A program made the translations under genes and the position numbers. A stretch of DNA of 64,000 nt, from positions 1 through 64,000 of the forward strand of contig NZ_KB907818.1 of assembly GCF_000382225.1 (NCBI RefSeq), read 5' to 3'. The notes under the pieces are model-generated. The model searched no databases. It saw only the letters and a list, made by a program, of their open reading frames with translations, and was not told the DNA's origin. The DNA is from Hymenobacter aerophilus DSM 13606 (lineage in GTDB: Bacteria; Bacteroidota; Bacteroidia; Cytophagales; Hymenobacteraceae). Shown here piece after piece: positions 50,805 through 58,484 of this stretch. Within the stretch, counting starts at the first letter, position 1; every line of letters starts with the position of its first letter.

Positions 50805-50812
50805 TATCTGTT

Positions 50813-51211
50813 CTATTTAGGGCCGTACACTTTCAGCAGAAGCTCATTATACGCTTCCAGCAGGGCAATATACTTCTGCTGCAGCACCATCAGCTGTTTT
50901 ATACTATCACCGTCGGCTGAAACTGTAACAGTGGAACGGGAGGCACTCTGATTATCGGACACATTAGTTACGCTTCGTAACACTGGTGTAACAGTAAAAG
51001 GCAAAGCAGACTGTTGCAATGATGTAAACTCATTGGAGAAATCGTGTCCGATAATATCGCCCACTTGCTTTACAAAGGTGTAATCAAGCTCCTTCTCTTT
51101 GAACCGGCGATACATAGTCGGACGTGTAATACCAAGATCGTCCACAATCCGCGTAATCGAAATTCCGCTATTTTTGATGGCTTCCTGCAGTATTTCGCCC
51201 TGGTGCGACAT
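50813..51211 (-). CDS. Helix-turn-helix protein in an AT-rich island
   Basis: A 132-aa protein starting MSHQGEILQEAIKNSGIS at the ATG at 51211; the open frame has 14 more codons with no support. A HTH of the phage repressor/Fis-like kind is visible (ILQEAIKNSGISITRIVDDLGITRPTMYRRFKEK, about 6-39). The middle (about 60-100) is Ser/Thr/Val rich, and the C-terminus is a helix (QQKYIALLEAYNELLLKV) that may dimerise. It is single and lies in sequence visibly richer in A/T than the rest of the window, suggesting transfer. GTAACAGT words recur in and upstream of the gene. Confidence 0.78.
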   Translation of the reverse strand: MSHQGEILQEAIKNSGISITRIVDDLGITRPTMYRRFKEKELDYTFVKQVGDIIGHDFSNEFTSLQQSALPFTVTPVLRSVTNVSDNQSASRSTVTVSADGDSIKQLMVLQQKYIALLEAYNELLLKVYGPK

Positions 51212-51423
51212 ATAGAACGGTTGTAACAGTGATGATGCTGTAAATATGATCAATACATTTTACGTAACCAAAGGCAACAAATACGTTCATGCAACAAATT
51301 AACTTTACGAACATTTATGATACACAATGGAACACATTACACAGTACAGCGTTGTTACAATTGACAGTTACAGGCGTTACGTTACAGTAAACAAGCAACG
51401 AGTGATACAGACACCGCATTAGC
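51212..51423. other. AT-rich region upstream of the HTH gene
   Basis: About 210 bp rich in A/T, with GTAACAGT/ACTGTTAC words (51223-51230, 51365-51372, 51382-51389). No TAnnTTTG match and no open frame of substance. The words may be operator sites for the HTH protein. Confidence 0.45.
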
Positions 51424-52281
51424 TTAAAGAGAATAAAGCTCCTGGCGCATAGCCAGCAAACGGTCGGGGTAGTCGGTGGTGATCCCCCAGGGATGCAGCG
51501 CCAGTACTGCCCGCAGGTCAGCCGGCTCGTTCACGGTCCAGGGTACTAGCCGGATATGTTGCGCGGCCAGCTGGGCCGCTAGGGCGGACGTTAATAGCCG
51601 GAAGTCGGGGCCGACTACGGCCGGCGTGAAACCCAGCGCCGCCAGGTGGTCCGCCAGTGGTAAAGCGTCCTCGATGAGCAGGCATAGCGGCAGCGTGGGC
51701 ACCGCACGTCGGGCCAGTTGCAGGACGCGCTTATCGAAGCAGAGCAGCATGGTGCGGGGCATGATTTGCAGGGCCTGCAGCTCGGCCAGCACCAGTGCCA
51801 GCAGCGCGACGGGCGGGGGCTGAAACAGGCTGTCGTGAGCCGGCTCGCTCTTGATTTCGACGCTGTAATTCACCGGGCGGCGGCCCAGCTGCCGGGTCAG
51901 GTTTTCGAGGTCGGCTACTACTTCGCGCAGTAGCGGCTTATAGGCCGGCGCGGGCAGTTGCTCCGGGAAATTGGGGTGGCGCGTGCGGCCGCAGTCGTAT
52001 TCCCGGATGCGGGCGTAGGGCAGCTGGTAGAGGTTGTGCTGGCGAGCCTCGGTAGGCGCGATGGGCTCGCCGGAAGGCAGCCGGCAGATAGCCGCCGACA
52101 TCCAGGGCTCGTGCGAAACGACTACCTGGCGGTCGGCCGAAACGACCACGTCCAGCTCTATGGCATCAACGCCCAAGCGCAGGGCTTCGCGGAAAGCGGG
52201 CAGCGTGTTCTCGGGCCGCAACCCGCGGCAGCCGCGGTGGCCATGCACCTCGGGCAAGTGGCCGGAAAAGGGCAACAACAT
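51424..52281 (-). CDS. Glycerophosphodiester phosphodiesterase
   Basis: A 285-aa GDPD-fold enzyme (TIM barrel). It cleaves deacylated phospholipids to glycerol-3-phosphate and an alcohol. The active site is in HGHRGCRGLRPENT (about 13-26, with the catalytic His and Arg), IELDVVVSADRQVVVSHEP (about 41-59, metal ligands and the second His), and VEIKSEPAH (about 140). The start is set at the ATG at 52281; a GTG eight codons upstream also fits. No signal peptide is evident, so it is probably cytoplasmic. Confidence 0.93.
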   Translation of the reverse strand: MLLPFSGHLPEVHGHRGCRGLRPENTLPAFREALRLGVDAIELDVVVSADRQVVVSHEPWMSAAICRLPSGEPIAPTEARQHNLYQLPYARIREYDCGRTRHPNFPEQLPAPAYKPLLREVVADLENLTRQLGRRPVNYSVEIKSEPAHDSLFQPPPVALLALVLAELQALQIMPRTMLLCFDKRVLQLARRAVPTLPLCLLIEDALPLADHLAALGFTPAVVGPDFRLLTSALAAQLAAQHIRLVPWTVNEPADLRAVLALHPWGITTDYPDRLLAMRQELYSL

Positions 52282-52413
52282 AAACGTATAGGCAGCACCG
52301 GGCACAGCGGTGTAGCCGGCGCAGTTGCTTACGCAGCCAGCGCATCGGCGTAAGCAAATCGGGCTACTTTTACTTTCTCAATCCCGGTTTCTTACGCTTT
52401 AACTCTCCACCAC

Positions 52414-53037
52414 ATGAAAAAACTCCTCCTCCTCATCATACTCGCGGCCGTGGGCGTTGGGGCCTACCTCTACTACTACAAGGTGCGCACCGCCCCCGAA
52501 TACTCGCTCATGCAGGCCTACAAAGCCATCGACGACCACGACCCGGCGGCCTTCGAGCGGTATGTGGATGTGAACAGCGTAACGGGCAGCCTCGTGGACG
52601 ACGTGGCCAAAAACGGCTCGGCGCTGGGCGTGCTCAACCCCGGCGGGATGGCCATGACCGGTGCCCTGCGCCTGCTCAAGCCGCAGCTGGCCCAGGCGGC
52701 CCGCAAAGAAGTGCAGCGCTACGTGGAAACCGGCTCGGTAGAGGCCGCCACCGCCGCCGCGCCCAAGCGGTTGGTCAACGTGTCGATGATGGGGCTGGCC
52801 AGCAAGGTGGTCGGCGAGAACAGCAAGTTCCGGGGCATTGCCTACTCGCGCGAAGAAGGCGAGCAGGCCCTCGTTGGCCTGGAGTTCACCCAGCCCCGCT
52901 ACGATACCACGATGGTGCTGGAAGTGAAAATGCGCAAGCGCGGCGACTACTGGCAGGCCACTGAAATCACGAATACCGGCGATATTCTAAAGCACGTTGC
53001 CCGCATGGAAAAGCTCCGGCTGGTGGGCGGCAAGTAA
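52414..53037 (+). CDS. DUF2939-like exported protein
   Basis: A 207-aa protein with an N-terminal hydrophobic anchor (MKKLLLLIILAAVGVGAYLYYYK) and a soluble part beginning APEYSLMQAYKAIDDHDPAAFERYVDVNSVTGSLVDDV, the DUF2939 pattern. It forms a stand-alone plus-strand gene ended by the hairpin at 53063-53105. Function unknown. Confidence 0.8.
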   Translation: MKKLLLLIILAAVGVGAYLYYYKVRTAPEYSLMQAYKAIDDHDPAAFERYVDVNSVTGSLVDDVAKNGSALGVLNPGGMAMTGALRLLKPQLAQAARKEVQRYVETGSVEAATAAAPKRLVNVSMMGLASKVVGENSKFRGIAYSREEGEQALVGLEFTQPRYDTTMVLEVKMRKRGDYWQATEITNTGDILKHVARMEKLRLVGGK

Positions 53038-53062
53038 GCCTCGCCAAACGCATATAGCACCA

Positions 53063-53105
53063 ACAGAAAGCCCCGCCGTACCGAGGTACAGCGGGGCTTT
53101 CTGTT
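53063..53105. terminator. Terminator between DUF2939-like and PLDc_N-like genes
   Basis: ACAGAAAGCCCCGC and GCGGGGCTTTCTGT form a perfect stem with short T-tracts on both strands, between convergent genes. Confidence 0.9.
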
Positions 53106-53131
53106 GCTAGCCAACTGACTATTTGGTGGGC

Positions 53132-53419
53132 TTAGGTGCTGGATTTACCGCGGCCGGCAAACAGGAAGTACAGGATCAGGCCACCCAGCGGGAAAAAGAA
53201 CACAATGGCGGCCCACAGGATTTTCTTGCCGATGCCCCAGTCCTGACGGAAAATGTCGAAGAGCACGAATACGTCGAGGGCCAGGATAACGTAGCCCCAG
53301 GTAGCCAGGCTGCCGTCGTTGTTGAAACGGCTGCACGAACTGAGCAGTGAAACTGTGAGCAGCGAAAGCAGCAGGCCGGCACCGGGCAGGCGTTTGGTAA
53401 GCGTGTTGATGGCGTTCAT
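53132..53419 (-). CDS. PLDc_N domain membrane protein
   Basis: A 95-aa protein with two or three hydrophobic segments. The first ends in LLSSC (a possible lipobox, Cys about 29). The C-terminal half matches the phospholipase D nuclease N-terminal (PLDc_N) domain (LALDVFVLFDIFRQD...KKILWAAIVFFFPLGGLILYFLF). No catalytic HKD domain is present. The role is unknown; such proteins are small envelope proteins in many bacteria. Confidence 0.85.
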   Translation of the reverse strand: MNAINTLTKRLPGAGLLLSLLTVSLLSSCSRFNNDGSLATWGYVILALDVFVLFDIFRQDWGIGKKILWAAIVFFFPLGGLILYFLFAGRGKSST

Positions 53420-53518
53420 GGCAGGGAAAATTAAGGAATGGAGAGATATGGGACCCTTTACGCAATGAACCGAAAATAGATATCAATAATTCAAGATAAA
53501 CTATATTATATCATTGAT

Positions 53519-54157
53519 TTACAAGTAGTTACCGATAAATCCCTGAATCTGCTCCCAGAAAATGAGGGCCGCCCGCGGAATCAGCAGCAGCGTGAGCACT
53601 ACGCCGTAGAGGGCGCCGTAGAAGTGGGCGTCGTGGTTGATGTTGTCGCCCTGGCGCTGGCTCATGTAGTAGGAATAGCCCAGGTAGAGGAAGCCGAAGA
53701 TGAAACCAGGAATTTCGAAGGGCAGCGGAAAGATGTAGAGGCCGGCCACCGGGTTGAACAGGATGGCCGAGAAGATAACCGCCGACACGCCCCCCGAGGC
53801 CCCCAGCGAGCGGTAGCCGGGGTCGTTGCGGTGGCGCAGATACGTGGGAATATCGGACACGATGATGCCGCCCAGGTACAGCAGCAGGTACCACAGCAGC
53901 CCCATCGTAGGCCCGAAAGCATAGGCGAAAATGGTTTCCACTACCCGACTGAACGAGTAGAAGGCAATCATATTAAACAGCAGGTGCGTGAAGTCGGCGT
54001 GCAGAAAGCCCGAGGTGATGAAGCGGTACCACTCGCCGCGGCGGCGCACCGTGTAGGGCTCCAGAATCCAGGATTCCAGAAAAGCCGGGTTCGACCAGGC
54101 GTAGAGCGAAATGCCAACCGTGAGCACGGCCAGCACCAGGGTGGCGGAAAATTCCAT
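53519..54157 (-). CDS. Rhomboid family intramembrane serine protease
   Basis: A 212-aa polytopic protease with about six transmembrane segments. The L1 loop WYRFITSGFLHADFTHLLFNM resembles rhomboids. The catalytic Ser is in GASGGVSAV (about 122-130) and the catalytic His in NHDAHFYGALYG (about 175-186). It cleaves transmembrane proteins within the membrane. Full length. The following start is preceded by a GGTGA-word stretch and a palindrome. Confidence 0.93.
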   Translation of the reverse strand: MEFSATLVLAVLTVGISLYAWSNPAFLESWILEPYTVRRRGEWYRFITSGFLHADFTHLLFNMIAFYSFSRVVETIFAYAFGPTMGLLWYLLLYLGGIIVSDIPTYLRHRNDPGYRSLGASGGVSAVIFSAILFNPVAGLYIFPLPFEIPGFIFGFLYLGYSYYMSQRQGDNINHDAHFYGALYGVVLTLLLIPRAALIFWEQIQGFIGNYL

Positions 54158-54253
54158 TCAGGGGGATTAGTGGTGATGGGGTGATGGGGTGAGGAGGTGA
54201 GGAGGTGATGGGGTGAGCAGGTGACGGTGAGCAGGTGACGGATAAAAGAACGG

Positions 54254-54382
54254 TGTCATGCTGAGCGCAGCGGAGCGGAGCCGAAGCATCTCGCGTGCAG
54301 TGGTAATCCTGACGTTAGAGTTAGCATGGCAACATCAGCACGCGAGATGCTTCGACTCCGCTCCGCTTCGCTCAGCATGACA
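54254..54382. repeat. Palindromic repeat, GTCATGCTGAGCG family, locus 7
   Basis: Arms GTCATGCTGAGCGCAGCGGA... and complement, with extra CGGAGC units and flanking AAGAACGG on both ends. A GGTGA-word tandem stretch (54171-54240) lies just outside it, towards the rhomboid start. Confidence 0.85.
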
Positions 54383-54413
54383 GTCCTTTACCCAACCGTT
54401 CTTTTAGCCGCTC

Positions 54414-55385
54414 CTACTGCTCGCGCTCCAGCAGCTGCAGGGCCAGCTGGTGCAGGGGCTTTTTGCGCGTTTCGGGGGCCGCCACGCGCTCCAGGTGCTG
54501 CAGGGCGTCCACGAAGTAGTCGTTGATAAGGGCTTCGGTCTGGGGGCGGATTTCGAGTTCGTCGTAGATGGCGCGCACGGCGGCAATCTTGGCTTCCTTA
54601 TCCGCCACCGGCTGGCCGATGTGTTGGGCCAGCACAGCCTGCTGGGCGGGGCTGGCCTGGGCCTGGGCCGTGAGCAGCAGGAAGGTCTTTTTGTCGGAGA
54701 GAATATCGCCGCCCACGCGCTTGCCGAAGGTAGCCGCGTCGCCGTACACGTCCAGCAGGTCGTCGCGCAGCTGAAAGGCCAGGCCAATGTCCACCCCGAA
54801 CTGGCGCAAGTGGTCGGCATCGGCCTCCGAAGCCCCGCCGAGCCGGGCGCCCAGCTCCAGCGCGAAACCCAGCAGCACGGCCGTTTTCAGCCGAATCATA
54901 TCCAGGTACTGGGCGATGCTGATATCGGTGCGGGTTTCGAACTCCATGTCCCACTGCTGGCCCTCGCAGACTTCGGCGGCGGTTTGGGAGAAGCGGCGCA
55001 GCAGCGGGGCCAGCAGGGGCGCGGGCACATCAAACAGCAGCTCGTAGGCGCGCACCAGCATCACGTCGCCGCTCAGGATGGCCACGTTGGGATTCCATTT
55101 TTCGTGCACCGTGGGCTGGCCGCGGCGCAACGGGGCCTGGTCCATCAGGTCGTCGTGGAGCAGGGTGAAGTTGTGGAAGACCTCGGTGGCCAGCGCGGGC
55201 TTCACCACGGCCTCCAGCTCGTCGGTGAACAGGTGAGCGCCCATGAGCGTGAGCACCGGCCGGATGCGCTTGCCGCCCAGGCCCATGATGTAGCGGATGG
55301 GCTCGTAGAGGCTCGTCGGCTCCTGCCCGTAGCGCAAATCGGCGAGGCCGGCGGTGAGTTTAGCGGTGAAGAAAGAAAGGTCCAT
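54414..55385 (-). CDS. Polyprenyl diphosphate synthase
   Basis: A 323-aa trans-isoprenyl diphosphate synthase (all-alpha). The start is the ATG at 55385 (MDLSFFTAKLTAGL); the 39 codons upstream cover the palindrome at 55.5 kb. The first Asp-rich motif is LLHDDLMD (DDxxD, about 79-86). The second is LRDDLLDVYGD (about 206-216), and GKRIRPVLTLM (about 39-49) binds the diphosphate. It makes a long-chain prenyl diphosphate for the quinone or undecaprenyl type of product. Chain length is not determinable. Length is slightly above FPP synthase and near octaprenyl synthases. Confidence 0.93.
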   Translation of the reverse strand: MDLSFFTAKLTAGLADLRYGQEPTSLYEPIRYIMGLGGKRIRPVLTLMGAHLFTDELEAVVKPALATEVFHNFTLLHDDLMDQAPLRRGQPTVHEKWNPNVAILSGDVMLVRAYELLFDVPAPLLAPLLRRFSQTAAEVCEGQQWDMEFETRTDISIAQYLDMIRLKTAVLLGFALELGARLGGASEADADHLRQFGVDIGLAFQLRDDLLDVYGDAATFGKRVGGDILSDKKTFLLLTAQAQASPAQQAVLAQHIGQPVADKEAKIAAVRAIYDELEIRPQTEALINDYFVDALQHLERVAAPETRKKPLHQLALQLLEREQ

Positions 55386-55453
55386 GCAAGGATTCAGGTT
55401 GAGCAGGGAAAGGTACGGCGGGTTGCGATAGGTTGAGGAAGCCAGAACCCGTC

Positions 55454-55575
55454 GGTCATTCAGAGCGAAGCGAAGAATCTCGCGTGCTGACGTCGTTGCC
55501 ATAGCAGTCCTACGTTAAGACTACTATGGCAACGACGTCAGCACACGAGATTCTTCGCTTCGCTCTGAATGACCG
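55454..55575. repeat. Palindromic repeat, GTCATTCAGAGCG family, locus 8
   Basis: Long arms of about 53 bp (CGGTCATTCAGAGCGAAGCG... and complement) with one or two mismatches; the inner TGACGTCGTTGCCATAG and complement are also inverted. It lies between the polyprenyl synthase start and the rnr stop. Confidence 0.92.
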
Positions 55576-55606
55576 TTTTTGGTTGTTATGCTAACCCAAC
55601 AGGGCG

Positions 55607-58237
55607 TTACCGGCGGCGCTTGCCCCCGCCGCCTTTGCTGCTCTTGCCGTCGCTGCGGCCGTTGGCGCTGTTGCTGCTGTTCTTGCCATCGGCGCGGCCG
55701 CCTTTGCCGTTGCTCCGCTCGGGGCGGTAGCCGCGGGGGCTGCCACCACCATTCTCGCGGCGCTCCTGCTGCTCGCGCTGCTTTACGGCGTCGGGACGGT
55801 CGTCGACCAGGGCGAAGTCGATGGTGCGGTCGAGCAGGTTCACGGCCTTCACCTCCACCTGCAGCTCGTCGCCGAACTGGATGATGCGCTTGCTGCGCTG
55901 GCCCACGAGGCGGTAGTTGTCCTTGTCAAGCTCGAAGTAGTCGCCGGGAATGTCGCTGATGCGAATCATGCCCTCGCACTTGTTCTCGGCAATTTCCACA
56001 TACATGCCCCACTCGGTGAGGCCCGACACCACGCCGGTAAACTGCTCGCCGATGTGGTCCTGCAGGAACTCGACCTGCTTGAACTTGATGCTGGCCCGCT
56101 CGGCGCTGGCGGCCAGTTTCTCGCGCTCCGACGAGTGCTTGCACTCCTCCTCCACGGGCTCGGGGTCCACGTTTTTGCCGCCTTCGAGGTAGTGCTCGAG
56201 CAGGCGGTGGGCCATCATGTCGGGGTAGCGGCGGATGGGCGAGGTAAAGTGCGAGTAGTGCTCGAAGGCTAGGCCGAAGTGCCCGCGCGGGTCGGTGGTG
56301 TAGGTGGCCTTGGCCATGGTGCGGATGGCCAGCGTCTGGAGCACGTTCTGCTCGGGGCGGCCCACCACCTCGGTGCTCAGGTCGTTGAGCTCGGTGCTGA
56401 GCTTCTGCACGTTTTTGAGGTCGAGTTGGTAGCCGAATTTCTTGGCGAACAGAGCGAAATTCTGCAGACGCTCGGGGTCGGGCGAGTCGTGCACCCGGTA
56501 CACCATCGTCAGGCGCGGCTTGGTCTTTTTCAGCTTGAACACGAACTCGGCCACCTTACGGTTGGCCAGCAGCATGAACTCCTCAATCATCTTGTGGGCG
56601 TCCTTGCGCTCCTTCACAAACACGCCCAGCGGCTTGCCGTTCTCATCGAGGCGGAACTTCACTTCCTGCGTCTCGAAGCTGATGGCGCCCTGCCGGAAGC
56701 GGGCCGCGCACAGCTTTTTGGCAATGCGGTTCATCAGCTGCACCTCCTGGGTGTAGTCCGATTCGAGGCCCTCAATCCGCTCCTGCGCATCCTCGTAGGC
56801 AAAGCGCCGGTCGGAGTGGATGATGGTTTTGCCCAGCCAGGTGGAGTACAGTTTGCCGTTCTCATCCAACTCAAACACGGCCGAAAACGTGAGCTTGTCC
56901 TCGTTGGGCCGCAGCGAGCAGAGGCCGTTGCTCAGGTGCTCGGGCAGCATCGGAATCACGCGGTCCACGAGGTACACCGAGGTAGCCCGGGTGCGCGACT
57001 CGTTTTCCAGGGCCGTGTCGAGGCGCACGTAGTGCGTCACGTCGGCAATGTGCACCCCAATTTCCCAGTGCCCGTTTTCGAGTTGTTGAATAGAAAGCGC
57101 GTCGTCAAAGTCCTTGGCGTCGGCCGGGTCGATGGTGAAGGTCGTCACGTCGCGGAAGTCGCGGCGGCGGGCAATTTCCTCTTCCGAGATGGTGTCGGAC
57201 ATGGCCTGGGCCTCGGCTTCCACTTCGGCCGGAAACTCAAACGGCAGCCCAAACTCGGCCATGATGGCGTTGATTTCGGCCTCGTTGCCACCCGCTTGTC
57301 CGAAGCTGCGCACTACCACGCCGGCCGGCGACCGGTCGGAGCCATCTTCCGGAAATTCGGTGACGTGGACCAGCACCTTGTCGCCGTTCTGGGCGTCGTT
57401 CAGGTCGTCGTGGCTCACGTACACATCGAAGTAAAGCTTGCGGTTGTCGGGCTTCACGAAGGCCACGTGGTCGCGAATCTGGATGCGGCCCACCACTTCG
57501 GGACGCTTGCGGTCGAGCACCTCTACCACGTCGCCCACGGGGCGGCCGTCGCGCGAGCCGCGCAAGCGCAGGCGCACGGTGTCGCCCTGCATGGCAAACT
57601 GGAGCCGGTCGGTGAATACGCGCACGTCGTTCTCGGTCTCCTCGCTAATCACGAAGGCATACTTGTCGGTGGCCAGCGCCACGGTGCCCACGATGGTGTC
57701 GCCTCCACTTTCGCGGCGGCGGCGCGGGGCCTGCGGGTCGTCGGCGTCGGCAAAGTCGAATCCGGCCTCGCGGCGGCGGTGCACCATGGGACCCTGGCCA
57801 AACTCGCTCTCGACCACCCGGCCACCACGGGGCAGGCGCTTGCCGGCCGGCAGCTCGCCGGGCTCGGTAACCGGCGCGGCCGGGGCTTCCGGCTCATCGT
57901 CGGCTTCGCCTTTCTTCGCGCCTTTGCGGCGGCCCTTGGGCGCGGCGGCCAGGGCCGCCTGGGCCTCGTCGGTGAGGCGGTACTCGTCGTTCTGAATCAG
58001 CAGCAGCTGGTTTTCCTGACGCAGCTCGCGCAGATGGGCAAACACCACTTCGCGCTGGTCTTTGGTCGTCACGCCGAGGCGGCGCGAGAGCTGGCGGTAG
58101 GTGAGTACTTTGCCAGGGTTGTCGCGGAAAATCCGCATAATCTGGTCCTGGCTGATGGGGGCCGCGGCGGCCGCGGACTCGGTGGCAGAGGCCTTCGCGC
58201 GGGAGGCGCGGGGGGCCGGTTGAGAGGGTTGTTTCAT
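55607..58237 (-). CDS. rnr: Ribonuclease R
   Basis: An 876-aa 3'-5' exoribonuclease that degrades structured RNA. The start is the ATG at 58237 (MKQPSQPAPRASRAK). Order: a winged-helix N-terminus (about 28-80, ISQDQIMRIFRDNPGKVLTYRQLSRRLG), an Ala/Arg/Gly-rich linker, cold-shock-type OB domains (about 190-370), the RNB catalytic domain with the Mg-binding DPADAKDFDDAL (about 408-419), an S1 domain (about 720-800, HIGEQFTGVVSGLTEWGMYVEI), and a basic Gly/Lys/Arg/Ser tail. All catalytic Asp residues are present. The tail is somewhat longer than in E. coli Rnr. Confidence 0.97.
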   Translation of the reverse strand: MKQPSQPAPRASRAKASATESAAAAAPISQDQIMRIFRDNPGKVLTYRQLSRRLGVTTKDQREVVFAHLRELRQENQLLLIQNDEYRLTDEAQAALAAAPKGRRKGAKKGEADDEPEAPAAPVTEPGELPAGKRLPRGGRVVESEFGQGPMVHRRREAGFDFADADDPQAPRRRRESGGDTIVGTVALATDKYAFVISEETENDVRVFTDRLQFAMQGDTVRLRLRGSRDGRPVGDVVEVLDRKRPEVVGRIQIRDHVAFVKPDNRKLYFDVYVSHDDLNDAQNGDKVLVHVTEFPEDGSDRSPAGVVVRSFGQAGGNEAEINAIMAEFGLPFEFPAEVEAEAQAMSDTISEEEIARRRDFRDVTTFTIDPADAKDFDDALSIQQLENGHWEIGVHIADVTHYVRLDTALENESRTRATSVYLVDRVIPMLPEHLSNGLCSLRPNEDKLTFSAVFELDENGKLYSTWLGKTIIHSDRRFAYEDAQERIEGLESDYTQEVQLMNRIAKKLCAARFRQGAISFETQEVKFRLDENGKPLGVFVKERKDAHKMIEEFMLLANRKVAEFVFKLKKTKPRLTMVYRVHDSPDPERLQNFALFAKKFGYQLDLKNVQKLSTELNDLSTEVVGRPEQNVLQTLAIRTMAKATYTTDPRGHFGLAFEHYSHFTSPIRRYPDMMAHRLLEHYLEGGKNVDPEPVEEECKHSSEREKLAASAERASIKFKQVEFLQDHIGEQFTGVVSGLTEWGMYVEIAENKCEGMIRISDIPGDYFELDKDNYRLVGQRSKRIIQFGDELQVEVKAVNLLDRTIDFALVDDRPDAVKQREQQERRENGGGSPRGYRPERSNGKGGRADGKNSSNSANGRSDGKSSKGGGGKRRR

Positions 58238-58397
58238 GGAATCGGGCCGCCGGTATGTTCGTTTTCTCAGGCGGCAGAGGTTGAATTGGGGAAGGCAGTC
58301 GGTTGATTGCCTCCGGGAAAATGAAAAAGGGAGCGGCACAGTCGGCGCCGGAAGATACTACGGAATATAACGGGGAATAACTATATCGGGGCGAGGT

Positions 58398-58484
58398 GTA
58401 GCGCGAAGCTTCTGCTTTCGTGTGTCGATGAACGCCTACGCACGACCGTCAGCAACAATACGCGAAGCGGAAGCTTCGCGCTAC
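58398..58484. repeat. Palindromic repeat, CGCGAAGC family, copy 2
   Basis: GTAGCGCGAAGCTT and CGCGAAGC ... GCTTCGCGCTAC. Same words and arrangement as 4471-4555. The right arm contains the stop codon (TAG, 58481-58483) of the fused ABC ATPase gene, which reads directly into the repeat. Confidence 0.82.
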
